A DNA stretch of 64,000 nt from Bradyrhizobium sp. AZCC 1610 (GTDB taxonomy: Bacteria > Pseudomonadota > Alphaproteobacteria > Rhizobiales > Xanthobacteraceae), in the NCBI RefSeq assembly GCF_036924515.1, contig NZ_JAZHRR010000001.1, positions 6,109,001 to 6,173,000 of the forward strand, in the 5' to 3' direction. Each line of letters opens with the position of its first letter. The first letter of the stretch is position 1. The notes under the pieces are model-generated. The model was not told the origin of the DNA. It made no database searches and worked only from the letters and a program-made list of their open reading frames with translations. Shown piece by piece: positions 38,810-48,238 of the stretch. The position numbers and the translations under genes were made by a program.

Positions 38810-39823
38810 ATGAGCGCAGTTGAGGAAGTCACAAACGAAGCATCGGCGGTCGAGGCAGTCCCCAAGAGAGCCATGACGCTGGGCTACGGCACCTCGCTCG
38901 TGGTGCTGGGGTTGTTGATCATCGCACCGATGTTCTTGAAGAATTTCTTCGTCTTCCAGCTGACGATGTTGCTGATCTACGCGCTGGCGGTTCTGGCGCT
39001 GAACATCCTGACCGGCGGCAGCGGCCAGTTTTCGTTGGGCCAAAGCGCCTTCTACGCGGTCGGCGCCTACACCTCCGCCATTCTGATGGAGCATATGGGC
39101 GTGAACTACGCCCTGACATTGCCCATTGCCGGCATTATCTGCTTTGGCTTCGGGTTCTTGTTCGGTCAGCCGGCGTTGCGCTTGAGCGGCATCTATCTGG
39201 CGCTGGCGACCTTTGCGCTGGCGGTGGCAATGCCGCAATTGCTGAAGCTCGGCTTCTTCGAGCACTGGACCGGTGGTGTGCAGGGGCTGGTCGTGACCAA
39301 GCCCGATGCGCCGTTTGGCCTGCCGATATCCCAGGACAGGTGGCTGTATTATTTCACGCTCGTGGTCGCGATCGGGATCTACATCGCTTCGGTCAACCTG
39401 CTGCGTTCCCGTTCGGGCCGCGCCTTCATGGCGATCCGCGACAACGAGATCGCGGCCTCCGCGATGGGCGTCGACGTCGCGCTGTACAAGACGCTGGCGT
39501 TCGGCGTCTCGGCCGGAATCACCGGCGTCGCCGGCGGTCTCGGCGCCATCGCGGTGCAGTTCGTGGCACCGGACGGCTACACCATCACGCTCGCGATCTC
39601 GCTGTTCCTCGGCATGGTCGTCGGCGGCGTCGGCTGGCTGCCGGGCTCGATCGTCGGCTCGGCCTTCATCATCTTCGTGCCGAATATCGCCGAAAGCATT
39701 TCGAAGGGCCTCTCCGGCGCTGTGTTCGGCGTGCTTCTGTTCCTCGTCATCTTCCTCGTGCCGCACGGCGCCAGGCAGGTCGCGATCGTTGCCCAGCAAC
39801 TGATCGGAAAACTGAAGAAGTAA
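38810..39823 (+). CDS. livM: branched-chain amino acid-type ABC transporter permease (LivM)
   Basis: 337-residue permease. A polar N-terminus of about 25 residues is followed by multiple membrane helices and the LivM sequences G-G-S-G-Q-F-S-L-G-Q, A-I-R-D-N-E-I-A-A-S-A-M-G-V and G-M-V-V-G-G-V-G-W-L-P-G. The ATG at 38810 is chosen; the frame opens 6 bases earlier at a TTG overlapping livH. A degenerate binding-protein end follows directly. Confidence 0.93.
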   Translation: MSAVEEVTNEASAVEAVPKRAMTLGYGTSLVVLGLLIIAPMFLKNFFVFQLTMLLIYALAVLALNILTGGSGQFSLGQSAFYAVGAYTSAILMEHMGVNYALTLPIAGIICFGFGFLFGQPALRLSGIYLALATFALAVAMPQLLKLGFFEHWTGGVQGLVVTKPDAPFGLPISQDRWLYYFTLVVAIGIYIASVNLLRSRSGRAFMAIRDNEIAASAMGVDVALYKTLAFGVSAGITGVAGGLGAIAVQFVAPDGYTITLAISLFLGMVVGGVGWLPGSIVGSAFIIFVPNIAESISKGLSGAVFGVLLFLVIFLVPHGARQVAIVAQQLIGKLKK

Positions 39824-39825
39824 TC

Positions 39826-39930
39826 TCAGCCACCGGCTTCGCGCCGATCGAGCAACTTCAGATGATGCGCTTCAAGGGCGAGAGATGGGATATGTTCGGT
39901 GAAGTCATCAATGGCGAACTCAGTCATTAA
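39826..39930 (+). pseudogene. 3' remnant of a third Liv binding-protein gene
   Basis: Directly after the livM stop, in another frame, about 33 codons read S-A-T-G-F-A-P-I-E-Q-L-Q-M-M-R-F-K-G, then R-W-D-M-F-G-E-V-I-N, ending in TAA. This aligns with the C-termini of the two intact binding proteins downstream (S-A-T-D-F-A-P-I-S-Q-V-Q-L-I-R-F-K-G and W-E-R-F-G-E-I). No start or upstream part remains. It is followed by a strong terminator, as each intact copy is. Confidence 0.8.
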
Positions 39931-39978
39931 CCAATATTCCGCCGGACGGTAGTTTCCCGGAGGATCAGACTAAATATC

Positions 39979-40010
39979 GCCTCCCGCGACGCCGTCGCGG
40001 GGGGCTTTTT
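39979..40010 (+). terminator. terminator of the liv operon
   Basis: Stem GCCTCCCGCGAC (39979-39990) / GTCGCGGGGGGC (39994-40005) with loop GCC, then TTTTT (40006-40010). Confidence 0.9.
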
Positions 40011-40116
40011 GTTGCTGGACGCTACTGAAAGGTATTCAATGCTCCTCAAGAGCCGCCAAGCGCTCCAATCAAAAAGAAGATGACACATTCATTCGTGATC
40101 CCAGGGAGATCAAAAA

Positions 40117-41346
40117 ATGTCCGTTATCAACTTGCGCTTGGGAGCCTTTTCGGCGGCCCTCGCATTGCTTGCTGCAACCAGCAGCGGCGCGCTTGCGCAG
40201 AAAAAATACGACACCGGCGCGTCCGATACCGAAATCAAGATCGGCAACATCATGCCCTACAGCGGACCGGCGTCCGCCTATGGCGTGATCGGCAAAACCG
40301 CGGAGGCCTACTTCAGGAAGGTCAACGCCGAAGGCGGCATCAACGGCCGCAAAGTCAACTTCATCAGCTATGACGACGCCTACAGCCCACCGAAGACAGT
40401 CGAACAGGCACGCAAGCTGGTCGAGAGCGATGAAGTCCTGCTCATCTTCAATCCGCTTGGTACGCCGCCGAACACGGCGATCCAGAAATACATGAACACG
40501 AAGAAGGTACCGCAACTGTTCGTGGCCACCGGCGCCACCAAGTGGAACGACCCGAAGGAATCCCCCTGGACCATGGGTTGGCAGCCCAACTACCAGAGCG
40601 AGGGGCGGGTCTACGCGCAGTACATTCTCAAGGAGAAGCCGAACGCCAGGATCGCTGTCCTGTACCAGAACGACGACTACGGTAAGGACTATCTAAAGGG
40701 CATGAAGGACGGCCTCGGCGCCAAGGCCGCCTCGATGATCATCATTGAGGAAAGCTACGAGGTGACTCAACCAACCATCGATTCCAACATCGTCAAACTG
40801 AAATCGCTCGATGCCGACGTATTCTTCAACGTCACCACGCCGAAGTTTGCGGCGCAGTCGATCAAGAAGATGAACGAGATCGGCTGGAAGCCGATGCACT
40901 TCCTCAACAGCGTCTCCGCTTCGATCGGCAGCGTCATGAAGCCGGCCGGCTTTGAGAATTCGCAAGGCATCATCTCCTCGCTGTACCTCAAGGATCCGGC
41001 CGACGCGGAGTGGAAGAACGATGCGGGCATGAAAGCCTGGAATGAATTCCTCGATAAGTATTACCCCGAGGCCAATCGTGTCGACTCATTCGTGATGTAT
41101 GGTTATACGGTGGCACAAACCCTAGAGCATGTGCTGAAGTCTAGCGGCGACAACCTGACCCGGGAAAACGTCATGAAGCAGGCCGCGAGCATCAAGAATC
41201 TCGAACTCGGAGGCCTGCTGCCAGGCATCAAGATCAACACGTCGGCGACCGATTTTGCTCCAATCTCGCAAGTGCAACTGATAAGGTTCAAGGGCGACAC
41301 CTGGGAACGCTTCGGCGAGATTCTCTCCGGCGACGTCGGCGGCTAA
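40117..41346 (+). CDS. Liv-type periplasmic substrate-binding protein, copy 1
   Basis: 409-residue type I periplasmic binding protein. Signal peptide of about 28 residues ending G-A-L-A-Q, then K-K-Y-D-T-G-A-S-D-T-E-I-K-I-G-N and Y-S-G-P-A-S-A-Y-G. It should deliver a ligand to LivHM. The ligand is not evident; the neighbouring acyl-CoA genes suggest an organic or fatty acid rather than an amino acid (inference). It is followed by its own terminator and a near-duplicate gene. Confidence 0.9.
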   Translation: MSVINLRLGAFSAALALLAATSSGALAQKKYDTGASDTEIKIGNIMPYSGPASAYGVIGKTAEAYFRKVNAEGGINGRKVNFISYDDAYSPPKTVEQARKLVESDEVLLIFNPLGTPPNTAIQKYMNTKKVPQLFVATGATKWNDPKESPWTMGWQPNYQSEGRVYAQYILKEKPNARIAVLYQNDDYGKDYLKGMKDGLGAKAASMIIIEESYEVTQPTIDSNIVKLKSLDADVFFNVTTPKFAAQSIKKMNEIGWKPMHFLNSVSASIGSVMKPAGFENSQGIISSLYLKDPADAEWKNDAGMKAWNEFLDKYYPEANRVDSFVMYGYTVAQTLEHVLKSSGDNLTRENVMKQAASIKNLELGGLLPGIKINTSATDFAPISQVQLIRFKGDTWERFGEILSGDVGG

Positions 41347-41373
41347 CGCGCCGGCATCGTCGACCAATGAAGC

Positions 41374-41405
41374 AGCCCCTGCGGCTTTGCCGCGGGGGCT
41401 TTTTC
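41374..41405 (+). terminator. terminator after binding-protein copy 1
   Basis: A 12-bp stem AGCCCCTGCGGC (41374-41385) / GCCGCGGGGGCT (41389-41400) with a TTT loop and one G-T pair, followed by TTTTC. Confidence 0.92.
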
Positions 41406-41508
41406 TTGTGAGGCTTCCGGCAAGATGGTAAGCACAGCGCGCTCAAAAGAGCTTCGCTTCAAGGAGTCGGACGGTTAGCGTTCTTTAAATGAAAAGGGAG
41501 AGACAGAA

Positions 41509-42735
41509 ATGTCCGCATTAAAAAAACTGGCTATTCTTTCAGCTGCGTTTGGACTGCTCGCCGCGACGTCAGGCGGCGCGCTTGCACAGAAGAAATACGA
41601 TCCCGGCGCCACCGATACCGAGATCAAGATCGGCAACATCATGCCCTACAGCGGACCGGCTTCCGCCTATGGCGTAATTGCCAAGACCGAGGAAGCCTAT
41701 TTCAAGAAGATCAACGCCGAGGGTGGCATCAACGGCCGCAAGATCAACTTCATCAGCTATGACGACGCCTACAGCCCGCCGAAGACGGTTGAGCAGGCGC
41801 GCAAGCTGGTCGAAAGCGACGAAGCGCTGATCGTCTTCAACCCGCTGGGTACCCCGCCGAACACGGCGATCCAGAAATACCTCAACAGCAAGAAGGTGCC
41901 GCAACTGTTCGTCGCCACCGGCGCCACCAAGTGGAACGATCCGAAGAGCTTCCCGTGGACCATGGGCTGGCAGCCCAACTACCAGAGCGAAACGCAGATC
42001 TACGCCAAGTACATTCTGAAGAACAAGCCGAACGCGAAGGTCGGGATCCTCTATCAGAACGACGATTACGGTAAGGACTATCTGAAGGGCTTCAAGGACG
42101 GGCTTGGCGCCAAGGCCGCATCGATGATCGTCCTGGAAGAAAGCTATGAAGTCTCCGAGCCGACCATCGACTCCCACATCGTCAAGCTGAAGGCGACCGG
42201 CGCCGACGTGTTCATCAACATCACCACGCCGAAGTTCGCGGCGCAGGCGATCAAGAAGAACGCCGAGATCGGCTGGAAGCCGCTGCACTTCCTCAACAAC
42301 GTTTCGGCCTCGATCGGCAGCGTGATGAAACCGGCCGGCTTCGAGAATGCGCAGGACATCATCTCGTCCAATTACCTTAAGGATACGTCTGATCCGGAGT
42401 GGAAGAACGACCCCGGCATGAAAGCTTTCGACGAATTTCTGGCCAAATACTACCCCGAGGCCAACAGGATCGATAGCTTCGTGATGTACGGGTACACGGT
42501 CGCGCAGGGCCTCGTGCATGTGCTCAAAGCCAGCGGCGACAATCTCACCCGCGAGAACGTCATGAAGCAGGCAGCCAGCATCAAGAATCTCGAGATCGGC
42601 AGCTTGCTGCCAGGTATCAAGGTCAACACCAGCGCTACCGACTTTGCCCCCATTTCGGCGGTCCAGCTTCAGAAGTTCAAAGGCGAGACCTGGGAACGCT
42701 TCGGCGAAGTGATTGATGCCGAGGTCGGCGGCTAA
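41509..42735 (+). CDS. Liv-type periplasmic substrate-binding protein, copy 2
   Basis: 408 residues, largely identical to copy 1 along the whole length (for example D-T-E-I-K-I-G-N-I-M-P-Y-S-G-P and N-P-L-G-T-P-P-N-T-A-I-Q-K-Y). Signal peptide ends G-A-L-A-Q. The start has a GGGAGAGA ribosome site. Differences are scattered, so both copies look under selection. With its own leader and terminator it can be expressed independently of copy 1. Confidence 0.9.
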   Translation: MSALKKLAILSAAFGLLAATSGGALAQKKYDPGATDTEIKIGNIMPYSGPASAYGVIAKTEEAYFKKINAEGGINGRKINFISYDDAYSPPKTVEQARKLVESDEALIVFNPLGTPPNTAIQKYLNSKKVPQLFVATGATKWNDPKSFPWTMGWQPNYQSETQIYAKYILKNKPNAKVGILYQNDDYGKDYLKGFKDGLGAKAASMIVLEESYEVSEPTIDSHIVKLKATGADVFINITTPKFAAQAIKKNAEIGWKPLHFLNNVSASIGSVMKPAGFENAQDIISSNYLKDTSDPEWKNDPGMKAFDEFLAKYYPEANRIDSFVMYGYTVAQGLVHVLKASGDNLTRENVMKQAASIKNLEIGSLLPGIKVNTSATDFAPISAVQLQKFKGETWERFGEVIDAEVGG

Positions 42736-42772
42736 TCGCAAAATGCTATCGACCGATTGTTAGCCAGCAACG

Positions 42773-42799
42773 CCCCCGCGGAGATCCCGCGGGGGTTTT
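42773..42799 (+). terminator. terminator after binding-protein copy 2
   Basis: Stem CCCCCGCGG (42773-42781) / CCGCGGGGG (42787-42795) with a five-base loop, then TTTTCTTTT. Confidence 0.9.
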
Positions 42800-42858
42800 C
42801 TTTTGCGGCGATTGGATGGATAACCTGACTTCCCGTCCCTCTTCGTCCCCGAGCAGAC

Positions 42859-44148
42859 ATGACCGACCGGCGTCCCCTTTTGCGTGCGATATTTGATGCG
42901 GCCGTCGCGGCCGCGCATCCCGACGTCGTGCTGTCGGCGCATCTGCGCCCGGCGCCGATAGGCCGGGTGATTTGTCTGGCTGCCGGCAAGGGCGCGGCTG
43001 CGATGGCGGCTGCTGCCGAACGGCATTATCTTGACGCGCTTGGGCTCGACCCGGCTCGGCTGACCGGCATCGCCACCACGCGCCACGGCCATGGCGTGCC
43101 GACGCGGCGGATCAGGGTAATCGAGGCCGGCCATCCCGTGCCCGACGAAGCCGGGTTGAAAGCCGCCGACGACACGCTGCGGCTCGCGGCCGAGGCGACC
43201 GCGGATGATCTGCTGCTGGTGCTGCTCTCCGGCGGCGGCTCGGCGAACTGGATCGCGCCGGCCGACGGCGTTTCGTTCGCACAGAAGCAGCAGGTGAACC
43301 GCGCGCTGCTCCGTTCGGGCGCGCCGATCGGCGAGATGAATATCGTCCGCAAGCATCTGTCGCGGATCAAGGGCGGCCGGTTGGCCCGCGCCGGACAGCG
43401 CGCCGCCGAGATCGTGACGCTGGCTATCTCCGACGTGCCGCATGACGATCCGTCTGCGATCGCATCGGGACCGACGGTGCCGGATCCGAGCACGCTGGCG
43501 GACGCCCGCGCGCTGGTGGCGAAGTATAATCTCGCGATCGACGATGCCGTCAGGCGCGCCCTCGAAGATCCCGGGAATGAGAGCTGCAAGCCCGGCGACC
43601 GCGCGTTCGCCCGCGCGCAATTCGAGATGATTGCAAAACCGAAGGCGTCGCTCGACGCGGCCATCAAGGTCGCAAAGGACGCCGGCTATGAGGTCATAGG
43701 CCTCGGCGCGGATCTCGAAGGCGAGGCGCGCGATGTTGCGGCCGATCATGCGCGCCTGGCGCTGAAAGCACGCAGCGAGGGCAAGCGCATCGCGATCCTT
43801 TCCGGCGGCGAACTCACGGTGACCGTGCGCGGCAATGGCCGTGGCGGTCCCAATCAGGAATATGCGCTGGCGCTGGCGGATCTTCTAAAGGACACGCCCG
43901 GCATCGTGGCGCTGGCCGCGGACACCGACGGCGCCGACGGCGGTGCCGGCAGCGCAACCGATCCAGCCGGCGCCGTGATCGATCAGACGACGTTTGCGAA
44001 GATGAAGTCGCTCGGCCTCGATCCCGCAGCCTATCTCGCCAACAACGATGCCACCGCGTTCTTTTCGGCCACCGGCGATCTCCTGCTGACGGGCCCGACG
44101 TTCACCAACGTCAATGACGTCAGGGTGGTTTTGGTGGACCCCGCCTAG
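42859..44148 (+). CDS. glycerate 2-kinase (type II, MOFRL family)
   Basis: Phosphorylates D-glycerate to 2-phosphoglycerate, 429 residues. The N-terminal DUF4147 domain (about 1-240) has A-A-G-K-G-A-A-A-M, the L-L-S-G-G-G-S-A-N-W loop, K-H-L-S-R-I-K-G-G-R-L-A and S-D-V-P-H-D-D-P. The MOFRL domain (about 300-425) has L-S-G-G-E-L-T-V-T-V and A-A-D-T-D-G-A-D-G-G. Such proteins are often called hydroxypyruvate reductase TtuD in databases; kinase activity is the better-supported reading. It is a single gene between the liv terminator and the GGDEF/EAL gene. Confidence 0.9.
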   Translation: MTDRRPLLRAIFDAAVAAAHPDVVLSAHLRPAPIGRVICLAAGKGAAAMAAAAERHYLDALGLDPARLTGIATTRHGHGVPTRRIRVIEAGHPVPDEAGLKAADDTLRLAAEATADDLLLVLLSGGGSANWIAPADGVSFAQKQQVNRALLRSGAPIGEMNIVRKHLSRIKGGRLARAGQRAAEIVTLAISDVPHDDPSAIASGPTVPDPSTLADARALVAKYNLAIDDAVRRALEDPGNESCKPGDRAFARAQFEMIAKPKASLDAAIKVAKDAGYEVIGLGADLEGEARDVAADHARLALKARSEGKRIAILSGGELTVTVRGNGRGGPNQEYALALADLLKDTPGIVALAADTDGADGGAGSATDPAGAVIDQTTFAKMKSLGLDPAAYLANNDATAFFSATGDLLLTGPTFTNVNDVRVVLVDPA

Positions 44149-44331
44149 GTTTTCCGGGCGGCTACGCCAGCATCCTGTACGTGCCAAAACGGCGTTAACG
44201 TGTTGTAGAGCAAGTTGCGAAGAACCCGCGCGCATCGGCCCATCTCGAAGGTGCGATTCACCAGCTTGGGCTTCTAATGGCCGCTCTCCTGGAGGGAGGA
44301 GAGCCGCCGATAGCGGCTGGGGAAACGCTAT

Positions 44332-46479
44332 ATGACGGATCACGGCCAGATAACCGCCCCGAGGTCAGCGCCCTTGAGTGCGCGGCTCGAAGAGGCGATC
44401 AACCATTTATCGCTCGGGATCGTCATTTTCGACGAGAAACGCGAAGTCGTTTTCTGCAACGCGCGTTACAGGGAAATGTACGGGCTGTCGCCTGAACAGG
44501 TGAAGCCGGGGACGCCGACCCGTGAACTGATCCAGCATCGGCTGAAACTCGGCCTCAAGGTGCCGGTCGCGCCCGATGATTACATCCGTGAGCGCGTCGG
44601 CCATGACATCGCACTCGACACCACGGTGCAGGAATTCACGGACGGCCGGATAATCGCCTACACCGTCTACCCGATGCCCGGCGGCGCCGGGATGGCGACC
44701 CACGAGGACATCACCGAGCGTGAAGAGCTCAATGCCCGGCTGAAGACGCAATACGAACTCGGCCGAGAGCAGGAAGAGGCGCTGCGCGTCAGGAACTTCC
44801 AGTTCGACACCGCGATCAACAACATGTCGCAGGGGCTGTGCTTCTTCGATTCTGACCACCGCCTGATCGTCTGCAACGATCGCTTTGTCGAGATGTACGA
44901 TATCGCGCCCGAGCGCGTCAGCCCCGGCATGTCACTGATCGAGATCGTTGACCTCAGGTTCGAAGCCGGCAGCTTTCCCGCCATGACGCGGGACGAATAT
45001 CTGCGCTGGCGCACCGATGTGGCGGTTTCCAACGAGGCGAAAGACAGCATCGTCGAATTGATGAACGGGCGCACCTTCAAGATCCGCCACCGCCCGATGC
45101 CCGGCGGCGGCTGGGTCGCGACGCACGAGGACATCACCGAGCAGCGCCAGTCCGAGGTCAAGATCGAATATATGGCGCATCACGATGCGCTGACTGATTT
45201 GGCCAACCGGGTGCTATTGAACGATCGGCTCGAACTTGCGCTCAGCCGGGTTCAGCATGGGGAAATGGTGGCCGTCCACCATCTCGACCTCGATCAGTTC
45301 AAGGCCGTCAACGATACGTTCGGCCATCCCTGTGGCGACAAGCTGCTCAGAATCGTCGCCGAACGGTTGCGCTCCCTCGTTGGCGAGGCCGACACGATCG
45401 CGCGGATGGGAGGCGATGAATTCGTGATCGTGCAGGCCACGATCGCGGACCCCGCCGACGCCACCGCGCTGGCGCAGGTCGTCATCGATGCGCTGAGCGA
45501 ACCCTATGACATCGACGGCCAGCAGGCCGTGATCGGCGTCAGCATCGGTATTTCGGTCGGTCCCGGAGATGGATCTACCCCCGACAAATTGTTGCGCAAC
45601 GCCGACCTCGCGCTCTACCGCGCCAAGAGCGACGGCCGCGGTACGTTCCGCTTCTTCGAGCCCGCGATGGACCTGCAGATGCAGACTCGCCGCGTCATGG
45701 AGCAGGACCTGCGCAAGGCGCTTCCGGCGGGCGAATTCGAGCTGCATTACCAGCCGGTCGTTAACCTGGCGAGCAAGGAAATCAGCGGCTTTGAAGCGTT
45801 GATACGCTGGAATCATCCGAGCAAGGGGATGATCTCGCCGGCCGACTTCATCCCGCTGGCCGAAGAGATCGGCTTCATCGTCCCGCTGGGCGAGTGGGTC
45901 GTCCGGCAGGCCTGTGCCACCGCGGCACAATGGCCCGACAACCTTCACGTTGCCGTCAATATTTCAGCGATCCAGTTTCGCAGTCCCGGACTGATGCAGG
46001 TGATCGTCAGCGCGCTCGCCGCCTCCGGCCTCGCGCCGACGCGGCTGGAAATCGAAATCACCGAGTCCGTCCTGCTTCACAACAAGGAAGCGACGCTCGC
46101 GGTGTTGCATCAGTTGCGGGAGCTCGGGATCCGGATCGCCATGGACGATTTCGGCACCGGATATTCGTCGCTGACGTACTTGCAGAGCTTTCCGTTCGAC
46201 AAGATCAAGATCGACCGCTCGTTCGTCAAGAACATTACCGAGGATTCGAGCTCGCTCACCATCGTGCGTGCGGTTGCCGCGCTCGCCAATGGAATGGGCA
46301 TGACGGCGACCGCCGAGGGCGTGGAAACCGCCGAGCAGCTCCACAGCATCGCTTCCGAAGGATGCACGGAAATGCAGGGCTTCCTGTTCAGCCGGCCGCT
46401 TCCCGCCGCCGAGATCGAGCGGCAATTCCTGTCGGGACGCGGGCCACGAGAGATTCAAGGCCGCATCGTCGCGGCCTGA
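44332..46479 (+). CDS. PAS-PAS-GGDEF-EAL cyclic-di-GMP signalling protein
   Basis: 715 residues, predicted cytosolic. Two PAS-type sensor domains (about 20-130 and 155-275, each with an F-D-x-x-x-x-x-x-x-C-N-x-R/D-x-x-E-M-Y pattern) precede a GGDEF domain (about 285-440; the G-G-D-E-F motif is intact at 360-364) and an EAL domain (about 455-700; E-A-L at 488-490, with D-D-F-G-T-G-Y-S-S-L and K-I-D-R-S-F-V). The inhibitory RxxD site before GGDEF is not there (G-E-A-D instead). Both synthesis and hydrolysis of c-di-GMP are possible. The nearest upstream gene is glycerate kinase; no functional link is visible. Confidence 0.93.
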   Translation: MTDHGQITAPRSAPLSARLEEAINHLSLGIVIFDEKREVVFCNARYREMYGLSPEQVKPGTPTRELIQHRLKLGLKVPVAPDDYIRERVGHDIALDTTVQEFTDGRIIAYTVYPMPGGAGMATHEDITEREELNARLKTQYELGREQEEALRVRNFQFDTAINNMSQGLCFFDSDHRLIVCNDRFVEMYDIAPERVSPGMSLIEIVDLRFEAGSFPAMTRDEYLRWRTDVAVSNEAKDSIVELMNGRTFKIRHRPMPGGGWVATHEDITEQRQSEVKIEYMAHHDALTDLANRVLLNDRLELALSRVQHGEMVAVHHLDLDQFKAVNDTFGHPCGDKLLRIVAERLRSLVGEADTIARMGGDEFVIVQATIADPADATALAQVVIDALSEPYDIDGQQAVIGVSIGISVGPGDGSTPDKLLRNADLALYRAKSDGRGTFRFFEPAMDLQMQTRRVMEQDLRKALPAGEFELHYQPVVNLASKEISGFEALIRWNHPSKGMISPADFIPLAEEIGFIVPLGEWVVRQACATAAQWPDNLHVAVNISAIQFRSPGLMQVIVSALAASGLAPTRLEIEITESVLLHNKEATLAVLHQLRELGIRIAMDDFGTGYSSLTYLQSFPFDKIKIDRSFVKNITEDSSSLTIVRAVAALANGMGMTATAEGVETAEQLHSIASEGCTEMQGFLFSRPLPAAEIERQFLSGRGPREIQGRIVAA

Positions 46480-46488
46480 TCGCGCCGC

Positions 46489-47019
46489 TCAGAACTCAGC
46501 CGCGATCTTCGACAGCATTTCGAGCAGGGCGACGCGGTTGGCGGGACCCAGCAATTCGTTGAGCCGCGCCTCGTGCTTGCTGGCAACGAGTTTTTTGGCG
46601 CGCGCCAGCACTGCCCTTCCCTTGTCGGTCAGAACCAGGATGTGCGAGCGGCGGTCGTTGGTCGAGCGCATCCGGGCGCACAGCCCGCGGCTCTCCAGCG
46701 CATCCAGCATGGAGACGAAGTTCGGCCTGAGGATGCCGAGCGTGTTGGCGATTTCGGTCTGGTTGCGTCCGGGGTTCCGGTCGAGCAGCAGCAGCACCGA
46801 GAATTGCGCCGGCGTCAGTTGCAGCGGCGCGACGCAGCGCAGGAAGTCCTCGAACACCTTGAGCTGTGCACGCTTGAGCGAATAGCCGAGCAGTTCGGCC
46901 AGCTCGCCCAGTTGCAGCCCGGCATTGTCAGCGGCGCCATCCGCAGCGCCGCCCGCAATTTCCTTGCCATTGCTGCGCGACGGCTTGACGGCATCGGTCG
47001 CTGCCTTGGAAACTGTCAT
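46489..47019 (-). CDS. MarR family transcriptional regulator
   Basis: 176 residues from the ATG at 47019; a GTG at 47034 is in frame. An Ala/Gly-rich N-terminal extension of about 30 residues precedes the winged helix (about 45-165), with L-T-P-A-Q-F-S-V-L-L-L-L, Q-T-E-I-A-N-T-L-G-I and the wing D-R-R-S-H-I-L-V-L-T-D-K-G. It is divergent from the second liv operon and flanked by a long inverted repeat. By position it is a candidate regulator of aromatic-acid uptake and catabolism, similar in role to CouR-type MarR proteins (inference). Confidence 0.9.
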   Translation of the reverse strand: MTVSKAATDAVKPSRSNGKEIAGGAADGAADNAGLQLGELAELLGYSLKRAQLKVFEDFLRCVAPLQLTPAQFSVLLLLDRNPGRNQTEIANTLGILRPNFVSMLDALESRGLCARMRSTNDRRSHILVLTDKGRAVLARAKKLVASKHEARLNELLGPANRVALLEMLSKIAAEF

Positions 47020-47069
47020 GCGTGAGGCTCGCACCCGAAAAAGGCTCGGCCGGTGGCCGGGGCCTTGAT

Positions 47070-47106
47070 GTTATATTTGATAATTGTTATTGAATATATC
47101 AAATAT
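47070..47106. promoter_or_regulatory. MarR/liv divergent operator region
   Basis: A 10-bp perfect inverted repeat, ATATTTGATA (47073-47082) / TATCAAATAT (47097-47106), spans this very AT-rich stretch between the marR and liv starts. It overlaps GTTATA-TTT-GATAAT (47070-47084), which resembles the inverted repeats at 55971-55985 and 59738-59752. Confidence 0.6.
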
Positions 47107-47192
47107 CGGCGCCTTTCAACTGCCGAGATGTGGGACGGCCGGCGGACCGCAGGAGGTCAGGACCGGCGACGCTTTTAGGGGGAGCGCCAGTC

Positions 47193-48233
47193 TTGAACAC
47201 GACGATCATGCTGTTCCTGCTGCAGGACGGCATCACCAATGGCGCGATCTATGCGCTGCTCGGGCTTGCGCTGGTGCTGGTGTTTGCCGTCACCCGCGTC
47301 ATCCTGATCCCGCAGGGCGAATTCGTCACCTACGGCGCGCTGAGCTACGCCATGCTGGCGACCGGCCAGGTGCCGGGCACCGCGAAGCTGGCGGCCGCCA
47401 TGGGCGTGGTCGCCTTCGGCCTCGACCTGTTTGACGCACGGCGATCGCTACGGCTGAAGCGGGTGTTGCGCGCCTTTGCCTTCAACATCGTCCTGCCGGC
47501 CGCTATCCTGGCCCTGACCTACGGCCTTGCCGGCCCCAAGACCCCGATCGCGGTCAACATCGCGCTGTCGCTTTTGATCGTCGCGGCGATCGGATTGTTC
47601 CTCTATCGCATCGCGTTCCAGCCGATCGCGCACACCTCGGTGCTGGTGCTGCTGATCGCCTCCGTCGGCTGCCATCTCGCGCTGCAGGGCCTGGGCCTGG
47701 TGTTCTTCGGCGCCGAAGGCCTGCGCGGCCCAGCGCTGTCCAACGCGGCACTCACGATCGGTCCGTTGCGCTTCACCGGCCAGAGCCTTGCGGTCTACGG
47801 GCTGACGATCGCCTTCATCATAGCACTATGGCTGTTCTTCGGCTTCACGCTGATGGGCAAGGCGCTGCGCGCCACCGCCGTCAACCGGCTCGGCGCGCGC
47901 CTCGTCGGCATCCGCACCACGCTGTCGGGACAGATCGCCTTCCTGCTGGCGTCCCTGATCGGGGCGATTTCCGGCATCCTGATCGTGCCGATCACCACGC
48001 TCTATTACGACACCGGCTTCCTGATCGGCCTGAAAGGTTTCATTGCCGCGATCATCGGTGGTCTCGTCAGCTATCCGCTGACCGCGGTGGCGGCCTTGAT
48101 CGTCGGCAGCGTCGAAGCGTTCTCTTCATTCTACGCCAGCAACTTCAAGGAGGTCATCGTCTTTACGCTGATCCTTCCCGTGCTGGTGCTGCGTTCGCTC
48201 GCAGCGCCCGCGGTCGAGGAAGAGAAGGACTGA
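47193..48233 (+). CDS. branched-chain amino acid-type ABC transporter permease (LivH-like)
   Basis: About 346 residues with eight or more membrane helices; longer than LivH of the first cluster because of an extra hydrophobic segment (about 65-120). Family sequence Q-D-G-I-T-N-G-A-I-Y-A-L-L-G near the N-terminus. A TTG at 47193 is chosen because GGGGGAG sits 8 bases before it; the next ATG is at 47208. The stop is 5 bases before the fused permease-ATPase gene. Confidence 0.9.
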   Translation: MNTTIMLFLLQDGITNGAIYALLGLALVLVFAVTRVILIPQGEFVTYGALSYAMLATGQVPGTAKLAAAMGVVAFGLDLFDARRSLRLKRVLRAFAFNIVLPAAILALTYGLAGPKTPIAVNIALSLLIVAAIGLFLYRIAFQPIAHTSVLVLLIASVGCHLALQGLGLVFFGAEGLRGPALSNAALTIGPLRFTGQSLAVYGLTIAFIIALWLFFGFTLMGKALRATAVNRLGARLVGIRTTLSGQIAFLLASLIGAISGILIVPITTLYYDTGFLIGLKGFIAAIIGGLVSYPLTAVAALIVGSVEAFSSFYASNFKEVIVFTLILPVLVLRSLAAPAVEEEKD

Positions 48234-48238
48234 CGGCG

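Noticed and set aside
39340..39930. 196-codon frame overlapping the end of livM
   Set aside because: The first part is an out-of-frame livM shadow. Only the last 33 codons are meaningful, as the binding-protein remnant.
44302..44318. Hairpin AGCCGC-CGATA-GCGGCT before the GGDEF-EAL gene as a c-di-GMP riboswitch
   Set aside because: Only a short stem. The conserved GEMM core sequences are not there.
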